This document shows, piece by piece, positions 34,723-44,633 of a stretch of DNA of 64,000 bases (the first letter of the stretch is position 1; every line of letters begins with the position of its first letter). Source of the DNA: Vreelandella olivaria (GTDB lineage Bacteria; Pseudomonadota; Gammaproteobacteria; Pseudomonadales; Halomonadaceae); the NCBI GenBank assembly GCA_004295565.1, contig AP019416.1:1-64000 (forward strand). The letters run 5' to 3'. A program made the position numbers and the translations under genes. The notes below the pieces were generated by a model. The model made no database searches and was not told the origin of the DNA. It saw only the letters and a program-made list of their open reading frames with translations.

Positions 34723-35865
34723 TCAACGGCGCGCAATCCAACGCTGAGGATTAATTGGTTCGCCGCCGCGGCGAACTTCGAAGTAGAGCGCCGCACGGGT
34801 TTGGCCGCCGCTATCGCCGACACGTCCAATTTCATCGCCGCGACTGACCTGCTGTCCTGGCCTGACGCTGAACTGCTGCAGGTGGGCATGCAGCGTCATG
34901 ATCTGGTCGCCGTGGTCAATAATCAGCAAGTTGCCAAAACCTCGCATCCAGTCGGCGAACACCACGCGGCCAGTGTGTACAGCGGTGACCGGCGTGCCTG
35001 CGCTGGCCTGAATCACTATACCGTTGTAATGCACACCGTCGCGATGATGGAAATTACTGCTGATGGATCCCTGTACCGGCCAAGGTAAGTCGCCTTGAGT
35101 ACTGACAATATGCGTAGTGGGCGTGGGTTCGGCAAGTCTTGCCATTTCCGCCTGGATATTGCGCAGCATGCGTTCGGCTTCTTCGCGGCTCTGGTTGAGG
35201 TCGGCCAACCGCTCCTCTTCACTGCCGTAGCGGTCGTCCAGGTTAGAAACAACGCCGCGTCGCTCGGTAGTGCGCTGAGCTAGCAGCGCGCTCTGCTCTT
35301 CTAACTCATCGGCCAACGTATCCAGGCGGGCTTGTCGCTCGCTGAGCTCCTTCTGGGTATCGGCGAGCGCTGTATCGAGCCGGGCGATTGTATTTAAGCG
35401 GCGGTTGCGTGCTTCGGTCAGCCGGTTCATATACGCCTGCATGCGATCAAGCTCGGCAGGGTCGCCCTGGTTAAGCAGCAGTTTGAGCTGCGGCGTTGGG
35501 CCAAGGCGGTAAAGTGCTGATAGCTGCTGACCCAATGCTGCATATTGATCGGCGCGCTCGCTCTCCAGCCGGTCGCGATGCTGGCGCAGCTGGGTAGTTT
35601 CATCATTCAACTGGCGACGCTCAGCTTGTAGTGCGTCTAAGCGCTGATGGGTTTCGGCCAGTTGGGTTTCAACTTCCTTAAGCTCGCGTTCGGCGCTGTC
35701 CCGGGCCGCGCCAGTCGCACGCAGACGCTGGGCCGCGGACTCGATCTCTTGGCCAATCGCATCCAACTGCTGGCGCGCCGCCCCTTCATCTTGCTGAGAG
35801 AAACCTGCTGGCGCATAACTTAACGCCAGGAGGAGCGCTATTGCTACATATGGCCGCATGGGCAC
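34723..35865 (-). CDS. envC: EnvC-like murein hydrolase activator
   Basis: EnvC-type proteins activate the amidases AmiA and AmiB at the division septum. An N-terminal signal peptide (VAIALLLALSYAPAGFSQ) is followed by a long coiled coil (residues about 25-240, rich in E, Q, R and L) and a C-terminal LytM/M23 domain. Zinc ligands look degenerate: HYNGIVIQ lacks the usual Asp and ALYFEVR replaces HLHFEVR, although HAH remains, so an activator rather than an enzyme is likely. 380 aa, intact. GTG 35865 overlaps the gpmI stop by one base; ATG 35859 is the alternative start. Confidence 0.88.
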   Translation of the reverse strand: MPMRPYVAIALLLALSYAPAGFSQQDEGAARQQLDAIGQEIESAAQRLRATGAARDSAERELKEVETQLAETHQRLDALQAERRQLNDETTQLRQHRDRLESERADQYAALGQQLSALYRLGPTPQLKLLLNQGDPAELDRMQAYMNRLTEARNRRLNTIARLDTALADTQKELSERQARLDTLADELEEQSALLAQRTTERRGVVSNLDDRYGSEEERLADLNQSREEAERMLRNIQAEMARLAEPTPTTHIVSTQGDLPWPVQGSISSNFHHRDGVHYNGIVIQASAGTPVTAVHTGRVVFADWMRGFGNLLIIDHGDQIMTLHAHLQQFSVRPGQQVSRGDEIGRVGDSGGQTRAALYFEVRRGGEPINPQRWIARR

Positions 35866-37426
35866 TACTTGAAATGAATCAATGGTTTACCCGTCATCGC
35901 CTCGGGTTGCTGCTGATCCATCATGGTCAACAGTGTGGGGGCCAGATCGCATAGCTTGCCCTCTTCAAGCGAGGCCGCACGTTCGCCAACGTAAATAAGC
36001 GGTACCACAAAGGTGGTGTGGGCGGTTTGCGGTGCGCCGGTTTCGGGATGAACCATCTGTTCGGCATTACCGTGGTCGGCGGTAATCAAGCAGGCGCCGC
36101 CTGCACGTTCGATGGCTTCCACGACACGACCCACGCAGGTATCGACGGTCTCAATGGCTTTTACCGCGGCGTCGAAATCACCGGTGTGGCCGACCATGTC
36201 ACCGTTGGCGTAGTTGCAAACGATCAGGTCGAAACTGCCGCCGTCAATGGCGTCGACAAGCTTGTCGGTAATCTCGAAAGCGCTCATTTCAGGCTTTTCG
36301 TCGTAGGTGCGCACATCTCGCGGTGAAGGCACCAGGATGCGCTCTTCACCCTCGTACTCAGCTTCATTGCCGCCCGAAAAGAAGAACGTTACGTGGGGAT
36401 ACTTCTCGGTTTCGGCAATGCGTAGCTGTTTCAAGCCGCGCTTGGCGACGACTTCCCAAGAGTGTCATTAAGATCCGATGGGGGAAGGCGGCAGGTGTAG
36501 GAATATCGGCCGCGTACTGGGTCATCATTACCAGCCCTTTGCTTGCAAGCTTGGGGCATGTGCGTCGCTCGAAGCCGTTGAAACCCGGCTCGACAAAGGC
36601 GCGGGTTAACTCACGGGCACGGTCAGAGCGGAAGTTGAGGAAAATCGCAGCGTCGCCATCCTTAAGGGCAATAGGGTCTTCGCCAAGCGGGATGCTGCTC
36701 GCCGCCACGAATTCGTCGGTTTCACCACGCTGATAGGCGTCACGCAGTGCGGTTTCAGCGCTAGAGGCGTAGTACTCCGCTTGACCCTCGGTAAGCAGAC
36801 GGTAGGCTTGTTCAACGCGCTCCCAGCGGTTGTCGCGATCCATGGCGTAAAAGCGGCCAATAATCGAGGCCACAAAGCCGTTATCAGCGCCCACCAGCTC
36901 GGCCAGGCGAGCATTGGCGCGCTCTATGGAGGCCAATGCACTTTGCGGTGGCATATCGCGACCATCGAGAAAGGCGTGAATAAAAATACGCTGGGCGCCA
37001 CGGCGTGCGGCCAGTTCTGCCAGGGCAATAAAGTGGTCTTCATGGCTGTGGACGCCGCCGGGGAGAGTAGGCCAATTAAATGTACCGGTCGACCGTTGGC
37101 GACAGCTTCGTCAATTGGCTGGGTGAGGTTGTCATTAATATCCAGGTCGCCGTCTTCAATCGCCTTGCTGATACGGGTGAAGTCCTGATAAACGATACGC
37201 CCGGCACCAATATTCATATGGCCGACTTCAGAGTTGCCCATCTGGCCGTCGGGAAGGCCAACGTTAAGCCCATCGGTGTGAACGAAGGCGTGAGGGCGGC
37301 TCTCCCACAGTTTATCCATTGTCGGGTGTGGGCTGCGGCCACCGCATTATGGGCGCTCTCGGGGTTGTGGCCGTAGCCGTCGAGAATAATCAGCGCCACG
37401 GGGCGCGGAGTGCGAGAAGTATTCAT
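35865..37426 (-). CDS. gpmI: 2,3-bisphosphoglycerate-independent phosphoglycerate mutase (four frameshifts)
   Basis: GpmI interconverts 3- and 2-phosphoglycerate using Mn. The ATG at 37426 begins [20 protein letters not shown]; the catalytic Ser lies in [17 protein letters not shown], and metal ligands in [15 protein letters not shown] and [12 protein letters not shown]. Single bases are missing at 37324-37326, 37060-37063, 36480-36484 and 36455-36457. Repaired length is 521 aa. It is followed directly by envC and ctpA. Confidence 0.94.
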
Positions 37427-37533
37427 AAAAAACCTCGTTAAAATTGGCAACCCGAACAACTCGAAAATTCGGGGTCGCGACAGGCGCACGCTTAGGGCAT
37501 CATAACGCAGGCAACTGCCAGGCGTCATGATGT

Positions 37534-37610
37534 AGGAGCCTGTCCGGCTTAACACGGATCTACTGCGAATTGTCCTTCTCGCGACGATCGGCCAAGCCGG
37601 ACAGCCTCCT
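37534..37610. repeat. REP-like inverted repeat upstream of gpmI/yibN
   Basis: AGGAGCCTGTCCGGCTT (37534-37550) and AAGCCGGACAGCCTCCT (37594-37610) are inverted copies with one mismatch, separated by 43 bp. The arm opening TGTAGGAGCC recalls Pseudomonas REP elements. It lies in the divergent gpmI/yibN intergenic space. No other copy was seen in this window. Confidence 0.6.
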
Positions 37611-37705
37611 GGCCTGCGCGGGAAGCTATCTGACGTGTATACTTGTCGCGTTTTGGCAGCGGTTAGGCCGCTTTTTTCTGCATAGACCAAGAGATTGTGT
37701 TCGCG

Positions 37706-38128
37706 ATGATCGATCAGGTGTTCGAATTCGTACAGAACCACCCCCTGCTAGTTGGGGCATTTTTGCTGGTGCTGATAGCGTGGATTATTTATGAAACGCG
37801 CAGCGCCTCCACCAATGCACTGACCGCCTCGCAGGCCACTCAGCTTATCAACCGCGAAGACGCGGTGGTGCTGGATATCCGTGAAAACAAAGACTTCAAA
37901 GCCGGGCATATCGCGGGGGCGCGCAACATTCCGCAGAGCAACCTCGATAGCCGCATGAACGAACTGGATAAAGTGAAAGCCCAGCCGATCATCGTGGTAT
38001 GCAAGCACGGCCAGAGTTCTGGCGCCGCACAGGCCAAGCTCACCAAAGCAGGCTTTGAACGCGCTTACAAGTTGAGAGGCGGTATGGCGCAGTGGCAAGG
38101 CGACGGCCTTCCGGTGGTTAAAAAGTAA
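37706..38128 (+). CDS. yibN: Membrane-anchored rhodanese-like protein
   Basis: A 140-aa protein with one N-terminal membrane helix (LLVGAFLLVLIAWIIYET) and a cytoplasmic rhodanese domain: AVVLDIRENKDFKAGHIAGA, then IIVVCKHGQSSGAAQ with the active-site Cys. YibN-type proteins lie next to secB in many Gammaproteobacteria; here grxC, often between the two, is absent. The ATG at 37706 is preferred to an in-frame GTG at 37697. Sulfur-transfer substrate is unknown. Confidence 0.85.
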   Translation: MIDQVFEFVQNHPLLVGAFLLVLIAWIIYETRSASTNALTASQATQLINREDAVVLDIRENKDFKAGHIAGARNIPQSNLDSRMNELDKVKAQPIIVVCKHGQSSGAAQAKLTKAGFERAYKLRGGMAQWQGDGLPVVKK

Positions 38129-38169
38129 TCAACGCTAGCTTTATTTAATCAACAATCAGGAGTTTTCTC

Positions 38170-38670
38170 ATGGCGGAAGATAACAACACCCCGCAGGCAG
38201 GCGCCGCGGCGGACGAAAAACCGCAGCTCAAATTTTCGCTGCAGCGTATTTATGTAAAAGATATTTCCTTTGAAGCGCCCAATTCGCCCTCGGTGTTCAA
38301 GCAGGCGTTCAAACCCAAGGTGAACCTGGATCTTAATACCACCAGCACTAAAATTGCTGATGACCAGTATGAAGTGGTGGTCAAGGTGACTGCTCAGGTG
38401 AATGACAGTGAAACCGGTACGACCTCTTTCCTGGCGGAAGTCGAGCAGGCGGGTTTGTTTCGTATCGCGGGTATTGAAGGGGCGCAGCTGGATCAAACTC
38501 TAGGCGCCTTCTGCCCCAATCTGCTGTTCCCCTACGCCCGTGAGTGCGTGGATAACCTGGTCAACCGTGGCGGTTTCCCGCCGCTGATGCTGGCGCCGGT
38601 TAACTTCGAAGCCATGTACGCCCAGCGTAAGCAGCGCGAAGCCAAGCAAGCCGAAGAAAGCACCCATTAA
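38170..38670 (+). CDS. secB: Protein-export chaperone SecB
   Basis: SecB is a tetrameric cytosolic chaperone that keeps preproteins unfolded and delivers them to SecA. The 166-aa protein is intact, with FSLQRIYVKDISFEAPNSP, EVEQAGLFRIAGIEG and LLFPYARECVDNLVNRGGFP. AGGAG precedes the ATG at a good spacing. Likely co-transcribed with yibN and rsmE. Confidence 0.97.
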   Translation: MAEDNNTPQAGAAADEKPQLKFSLQRIYVKDISFEAPNSPSVFKQAFKPKVNLDLNTTSTKIADDQYEVVVKVTAQVNDSETGTTSFLAEVEQAGLFRIAGIEGAQLDQTLGAFCPNLLFPYARECVDNLVNRGGFPPLMLAPVNFEAMYAQRKQREAKQAEESTH

Positions 38671-38673
38671 GCG

Positions 38674-39446
38674 ATGTCGGAAGCCATGCCAGAAACGCAA
38701 GCCGCTGATTGGTACGCCCGGCATGGCAAGATGCCACGCGTTTTCGTGCCTGCTGTATTCGTAGCAGGCAGCGACGTTGCATTGCCTGACGGCCCAGCGC
38801 GCCACATCACCCGTGTATTGCGTATGGGTGAAGGCGCGCCGCTGGTGCTATTTGACGGCCAAGGTCTTGAGGCGGGGGTGCGTTTGGCAGACGTTAGCCG
38901 CAAACAGACGCTCGCACGGGTCGAAGCGGTATGGTCAGGCAGTGGTGAATCGCCGCTGTCTGTCCATTTGGGCCAGGCCATCTCAAAAGGCGACCGAATG
39001 GATTATGCTATCCAGAAGGCCGTCGAGCTGGGCGTTGCGGCGATTACCCCGCTGTATACCGAGCGTGGAGATGTGCGTTTGAAAGGCGACCGGGAAGAAG
39101 AAACTTGTTCACTGGCAGGCAGTGGCGGCCAGCGCCTGCGAGCAAAGTGGCCGTGCGGTGGTGCCCCGCGCATACACCGATGCCGCTATCAGCATGGCTT
39201 GAAGCGCGTCAGGAACCGCTGCGCTTGATGCTGCATCTAGCGACCGGCAATGCGTTTGATCGCCAAGATCGCCCCGCTTCGGTAGCGCTGCTGATCGGCC
39301 CGGAAGGCGGTTTAAGCGAAGCCGATATCGCCGCCGCTCAAACCGCTGACTTTACGCCGCTGACTCTCGGCCCACGGGTGTTGCGTACGGAGACGGCACC
39401 GGTGGTGGCGCTTTCCTTGCTACAGCACTACTTTGGCGATTTGTAA
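38674..39446 (+). CDS. rsmE: 16S rRNA m3U1498 methyltransferase (two frameshifts)
   Basis: RsmE methylates U1498 of 16S rRNA. The N-terminal PUA-like part has ARHITRVLRMGEG; the SPOUT core shows GQAISKGDRMDYAIQKAVELG, LLIGPEGGLSEADIAAA and LGPRVLRTETAPVVALSLLQ with the knot. An extra base lies near 39098 and another near 39165; both frames resume correctly. The ATG at 38674 gives 256 aa; ATG 38731 (MPRVFVPAVFVAG) gives 237 aa, matches the family N-terminus better and may be the true start. Confidence 0.88.
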
Positions 39447-39471
39447 GTACTTACTACCCATTGAAACCTTA

Positions 39472-40019
39472 TCAAACTGCTTTTTCCCTTTGTTCGATTG
39501 CCCCTGAACTCTTTGTCTCTGATTCCGACCCATTTCGATATGCCTGCTCAAGACCCTTAAGCACGATGGGTTTAAGCATCGGCAGCGGTTCACCTGACAG
39601 GCCACTGATCACCAGCAAGCGGTGTTGCCGGCCACGCGCATAGCCCAGCCAGCAGGGCAACCATATCGACGTTGGTGCGCTATCCAGTACCTGAATTCGC
39701 CAATGGCGGGGTGTCGCCATGCGCTCCCATAGCCACAGTCGGTTCAGCGCTTCTGGTGTTGGCGGCAGACCGCTCTCAATTCTAAGCTCAGTATCGATGG
39801 CAGCGGTCTGAGCGGGTAGTTCAGCGCCCACCATTAGCAGCGCCCGGCGCATTTTCTGTGCGCAGAGTAACCAAGCACCTGGTGTGCCATTTGGCAGCCC
39901 TAACGCTGCCGCCCAGAGGCTGACCCAAGCAGGCTCGCAGGCCGTTGCGCCCAGGCGCTGTAGTCGCTTTTGGCGGCCTCTTCGTCAATCTGCCTGGAAA
40001 GTATTAGACGCTTAGCCAT
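39472..40019 (-). CDS. Unknown protein coupled to the symporter gene (one frameshift)
   Basis: I do not recognise this 182-aa protein. It has no signal peptide or clear membrane helix, is rich in Trp and Leu (EPAWVSLWAAALGLPNGTPG; LNRLWLWERMATPRHWRIQV) and ends with a charged tail. The ATG at 40019 overlaps the end of the upstream symporter gene by 8 bp, so translation is probably coupled. One base is missing near 39978. A regulatory or accessory role for the symporter is inference only. Confidence 0.6.
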
Positions 40020-41633
40020 TTGCCCACCCCTGCAGCAGCGCTAGCATGCCCAGCATAAGGCAAAACCAAGCGAATAGGCCGATACAGCGACGACGGGTTG
40101 ACCGCGCCTCCTTGCCAATCACCTCGGCATTATCGGCTCTGGCCGCCAGCACGGCCTGCATATCCGGCGCCGCTTCGGCCATCATCACATCGCTTAACTG
40201 ATCTTGGCTGGGTGCAGGTGCTGACAGGCTAACGAGATAGCCAACGCTCATCGACACTGCTACACCGACCGTGTTGTTATACAGCCACGAGATATCGAGT
40301 AGCGAAGAGACGCACCATACGGAGAGCATACCCGCAATCAGCCCAGCCATTGCCCCACGTGCGTTGGAGCGGTGGCTAAAAATAGCCAATAGGAAGGTGC
40401 CCAGTAGCGCCCCGTAAAACCACGAGCCGATTTGGTTGACCGCCTCGATCACCGGGCCAAGATTACCGGCGAAGAAAGCAAACAGGGTGGCATAAAGCCC
40501 CCAAAATATAGTGGCTATGCGTGATGCTTTCAGATAGTGAGCATCGCTGGCATTGGGTTTGATATAGCGACTATAAAAATCCCGTACGGTTACCGCCGAA
40601 AGCGAGTTGAGCGCCGAGTCGAGACTCGACATAGCCGCGGCAAATACCCCGGCAATCACCAGTCCCGCCATACCTGAGGGAAAAGCGCTGACGACATAGC
40701 GGGGTAGCAGTTCATTGAGATCCTCGGGAGGCGTTAGCCCATGCTGCTGGTAATAGGTGGCCAAGATAACGCCAATAAACAGGAACAGCAGCATCTGGGG
40801 AATCAGCAGGTAGCCGCCGATCAGCAGTGAGCGCTGAGCATCGAGCACTGATGGGCTGGAGAGCACTCGCTGGATTTGGCTCTGGTCGGTGCCGAAGTAG
40901 GCCACATGGAGGAAAAAACCGCCGAATAAGCCTGCCCATAGCGAGTAGGTCACGCTGGGGTCGAAGGACAGATCGATGGCATTGAACATCCCGCTGGCCG
41001 CGCCGAAGTCGAAGACATCGCCCCAACCGCCAGGCAGGCTGGTCACTAAAAAGAAGATGCTTAACAGTGCACCCAGCCAGAGTACGAACATTTGCACCAC
41101 ATCGGTACCGCACTGATACCGCCCATCACGGTGTAGCTGATGGCCAGCACCGCCATAATGATAATGGTGAGGTTAACGCTCCAGCCGGTGACCACTGCGA
41201 GTACCAGCGCTGGCGCATAGAGCACCACGCCAGTAGCGAGCCCGCGGGCAATCAGAAACAGCAGGGCAGTAAGGGTGCGCGTCGCCGGGCCGAAGCGCCG
41301 CTCCAGCAGTTCGTAGATGCTATAGATGCCCGCGCGGTGAAAAATAGGCACCAGCACCAGGATCAGTACAATCATGGCCAGGGGCACATTGATAAAGGTC
41401 ACCAAGCGTTCAAGACCACCTTCGAAGCCCCAGCCCGGCGCCCCAATAAAGGTGATGGCGCTGGCTTGGGTCGCCATGACCGAAAGGCCAATGGCCCAGC
41501 CGGGGATTTTGCGCCCGCCTAGAAAATAGTCTTCGGGGTTATGCTGATCTTTACCGAATCGCGAACCGATCCAGGCGATTAAACTGATGTAACCAATCAA
41601 AACGACCGTATCAAAAAGCGTGAACCCTTCCAT
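40012..41633 (-). CDS. Sodium:solute symporter family protein (one frameshift)
   Basis: A secondary transporter of the SSF family that couples uptake of a solute to sodium. About 13 hydrophobic segments are seen; MEGFTLFDTVVLIGYISLIA, DYFLGGRKIPGWAIGLSVMA, ASAITFIGAPGWGFEGG and VFAAAMSSLDSALNSLSAVT are typical. The frame breaks near 41100-41110, just before a TDVVQMF segment. Length is about 540 aa. The substrate cannot be told from sequence; SSF members carry sialic acid, proline, pantothenate or acetate among others. The unknown gene at 39472 overlaps its end. Confidence 0.83.
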
Positions 41634-41804
41634 GTTCGCTCCTCTATGCCTAATTTTGTCTAGTATTTTGATAGTAGCAGGTTGTGCGCTGTTTGCTTTT
41701 TCAGGCGGCAGGCATGCTTTCAACCACTAAAAAATGCTATCCCGCTTTGCCCTGTGGGTGTCAGGCACCATAATGTTGGTCTATTTCCTTGAAGGACGTT
41801 ACCC

Positions 41805-42497
41805 ATGGTGCGTGAGTCACACTCATCCCCCCGATCCGCCAGCGATGCAGCCGCCCAGTTGGGAGAAGTGGCGTACCTAACGGTCACGGCCGTCAATAAC
41901 ATCGGCGCGTTTTTGCAGTGGGGGCAGCCGAAAGATGTGTTACTGCCGTTTAGCGAGCAGCACTTTCGCCCTGATCCCGGCAAACGTGTGTTGGTCATGC
42001 TGTACAGCGACGACCAGGGGCGGCCAGTAGCGTCGATGAAGCTGGATCGTTTTTTGACCGATGACGCCTGGGCCATGGAAAAGGGTGACGAAGTCGCCGT
42101 CGTAGTGGCGGAGCGTACTGATCTGGGAATGAAGGTGGTGGTGAATCACCGCTACTGGGGGCTTATTTACCAGGACGACGTCACTCAGCCATTGCGCCGT
42201 GGCCAATCAGTCAAGGGCTATGTAAAGCAGCGCCGTGATGATGGTCGCCTAAATATCTCGCTACTACCGCCCGGCGCCGCTCGCTTGGATGTGGTGGGCG
42301 ATAAGATAATGCAGGCACTACGTGAAAGCGGTGGCTATCTGGCGCTGGGGGATAAAAGCTCTGCCCATGAAGTTAAAAGCCCGTTTAGGGTGAGTAAAAG
42401 CGCCTATAAACAGGCCATTGGGCGACTCTATAAGCAGCAGTTGATCACCCTAGAGCCGGATGCTATTCGTTTGGTGCCCGGCGCGCTCAGCGAGTAG
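41805..42497 (+). CDS. CvfB-like S1-domain RNA-binding protein
   Basis: A 230-aa intact protein with S1-like repeats: LTVTAVNNIGAFLQWGQPKD, then VNHRYWGLIYQDDV and VKGYVKQRRDDGRLNISLLP, and a C-terminal winged-helix-like end (FRVSKSAYKQAIGRLYKQQL). This is the architecture of the YitL/CvfB family, named for a virulence regulator of Staphylococcus. Its exact role in Gammaproteobacteria is unknown; RNA binding is likely. AAGGA lies upstream of the ATG. Confidence 0.8.
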   Translation: MVRESHSSPRSASDAAAQLGEVAYLTVTAVNNIGAFLQWGQPKDVLLPFSEQHFRPDPGKRVLVMLYSDDQGRPVASMKLDRFLTDDAWAMEKGDEVAVVVAERTDLGMKVVVNHRYWGLIYQDDVTQPLRRGQSVKGYVKQRRDDGRLNISLLPPGAARLDVVGDKIMQALRESGGYLALGDKSSAHEVKSPFRVSKSAYKQAIGRLYKQQLITLEPDAIRLVPGALSE

Positions 42498-42573
42498 TGA
42501 GCTAGGGCAGTTGGAGCCGGGCGGGCAGTGCGGCATACTGGGCCTCTATTGTTCATGTTTGGATAGTGCCCCG

Positions 42574-43528
42574 ATGAGCCAATCAAATCTGCACCTCGGC
42601 GTCGTGATGGATCCCATCAGCGACATCGCTTACAAGAAAGACACCACCATGGCCATGCTATGGGCCGCCCAGGAGCGTGGATACACCCTGCACTATATGG
42701 AGCAGGAGGATCTTTTCTTGAACGCGGGCAGGCCTACGCGCGAATGCGGCCACTAAAAGTGCATCGTGATCCAAGTCACTGGTACGACCTAGGCGAACCC
42801 TCTGCGCGTCCGCTGGTAGAGCTGGACGTTGTGTTGATGCGCAAAGACCCGCCCGTGGACGCCGACTTTACCAACGCTGTGCATTTGCTGGGTTTTGCTG
42901 AGCGCGAAGGTGTGCTGGTGGTCAATCCCACGGCGGCGCTATTGCAGTGTAATGAGAAGTTATTTGCCCAGCAGTTCCCCCAGTGCTGTGCGCCTACGCT
43001 GGTCGCCAGCCGTGATGATGTGCTGCGCGCCTTCCATGCTGAGCATGGCGATGTCATCTTTAAACCGCTGGACGGTATGGGCGGCACCGGTATTTTTCAC
43101 ATTGGCCCGGAAGGTCGCAATATCGGCGCGGTCATTGAACAGCTTACCTTACGCGGCCAGCGGCAAATTATGGCCCAGCGCTATCTGCCAGAAATTAAGG
43201 ATGGCGACACGCGTATTCTGTTGGTCGATGGCGAACCCGTCCCCTTTGGGCTGGCGCGGATACCCTCGGCGGGCGAGACTCGTGGCAATCTAGCTGCCGG
43301 TGGGCGGGTGTGAGTCGCGAACTCACTGATCGCGACCGCTGGCTAATCCAACAGGTACAGCCAATGATTCGTGAAAAAGGCTTAATGTTTGTCGGCCTCG
43401 ACGTGATCGGTGACTATATTACGGAAATCAATGTCACCAGCCCTACCTGCGTGCGTGAAATTGATGATCAGCGGGGCACCAATATTGCCGGTTTGCTACT
43501 GGATGCTATCAAGCGCCGCTTAGCCTAA
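42574..43528 (+). CDS. gshB: Glutathione synthetase (two frameshifts)
   Basis: GshB joins glycine to gamma-glutamylcysteine. The N-terminus LHLGVVMDPISDIAYKKDTT, VLMRKDPPVDADF, the ATP-grasp loop FKPLDGMGGTGIFHI, ILLVDGEPVPFGLARIP and INVTSPTCVREID are typical. One G is missing near 42726-42728 and one near 43305. Repaired length is 318 aa, close to E. coli (316). gshB-yqgE-ruvX is a common gene order. Confidence 0.95.
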
Positions 43529-43565
43529 GCACGGCTTAACTCTTATAATGACACTTATTAAGCTA

Positions 43566-43589
43566 TGCCTGCCGGGATGCCGGCAGGCA
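43566..43589 (+). repeat. Perfect stem-loop abutting the yqgE ribosome binding site
   Basis: TGCCTGCCGG (43566-43575) pairs perfectly with CCGGCAGGCA (43580-43589) around a GATG loop, directly before GTGGGAG and the ATG of yqgE at 43601. It is not followed by T's. It could control translation of yqgE or protect an mRNA end. Confidence 0.6.
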
Positions 43590-43600
43590 GTGGGAGACGC

Positions 43601-44156
43601 ATGCAAAGTTTGAAACATCACTTTCTAATGGCCATGCCGCATTTAGAAGATCCTAATTTTGCCGGTAGCCTGATCTATCTTTGCGATCATGATAACAACG
43701 GTTGCATGGGGTGATTACTAACCGGCCGTTGGAGATCACCCTTGAGGCGCTGTTTGATCAGCTGGAATTAGGCGGTGAAACAAGTCCACACCGTAATGCG
43801 CCGGTTTATTACGGCGGGCCGATGCATAAAGACCGTGGCTTTATTCTTCATGTTGGCGATAGCCAACAGTGGGACTCCAGTATCCAGGTGGAAGATGGTA
43901 TTGCGCTCACCACCTCGTTGGACATTCTGAAGGCGTTCGCTGCGGGTGAGGGGCCTGAGCACTTTTAGTCTGCTTAGGCTGCGCAGGCTGGGAAGTGGGG
44001 CAGTTGGAAGAGGAGCTGAAGGAGAACAGCTGGCTAACGGTAGAAGCCGAGAGCAGCGTGCTCTTCAATACCCCGCCCGTTGAGCGCTTAACCGCGGCGG
44101 CAGGTTTGCTGGGTATTGATCTTAACCTAATGACCCGAGACGCGGGGCACGCCTGA
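43601..44156 (+). CDS. yqgE: YqgE/AlgH family protein (two frameshifts)
   Basis: A conserved small protein of unknown biochemical role. [52 protein letters not shown] and [19 protein letters not shown] are family hallmarks. One G is missing near 43708 and one T near 43964. Repaired length is about 185 aa. Its stop overlaps the start of ruvX (TGATG), indicating coupled translation. GGGAG lies 4 bases before the ATG, right after the stem-loop at 43566-43589. Confidence 0.92.
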
Positions 44157-44633
44157 TGGCCGAAGCGGGGCAGCGCTTAATCCTGGCCTTTGACTACGGC
44201 ACCCGGCGTATCGGTGTAGCGGTGGGCAACGAGCTACTGCGCAGCGCCCGCGAACTCACCCCCCTACCGGCGCGGGATGGAATCCCCGACTGGAATGTCG
44301 TGTCACGGCTACTCAGCGAGTGGCAGCCGGATCTGTTAGTGGTCGGGCTACCACTGAATATGGACGGTAGCGAATCAGAGATGAGCACGCGCGCGCGCAA
44401 ATTTGGTAATCGTTTACATGGCCGTTTTGGCAAGCCATGTGAAATGGTTGACGAGCGTGGCACCACGCGGGAAGCTGCTGATCGCTCGCGAGGCGGGCCA
44501 TAAAGGCAACTATCGTCAGGACAGTGTCGATGGCATCGCGGCCATTCTTATTCTTGAAGGTTGGTTTGCCCACCAGGAAGGGCTACCGGGCGGGCGCCTC
44601 TCTATAGTGCCTGTCTTGAATTCCTCTCCTTAA
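44156..44633 (+). CDS. ruvX: Holliday junction resolvase-like protein RuvX/YqgF (one frameshift)
   Basis: RuvX has an RNase H-like fold and acts in 16S rRNA 5' end maturation; Holliday junction cleavage has also been reported. Seen are LAFDYGTRRIGVAVGN with the first catalytic Asp, VVGLPLNMDGSESEMSTRAR with the family GLP segment, MVDERGTT, and the final acidic site in DSVDGIAAILILE. The frame shifts near 44470, by two or more lost bases or one gained. Length is about 159 aa. It starts inside the yqgE stop. Confidence 0.9.
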
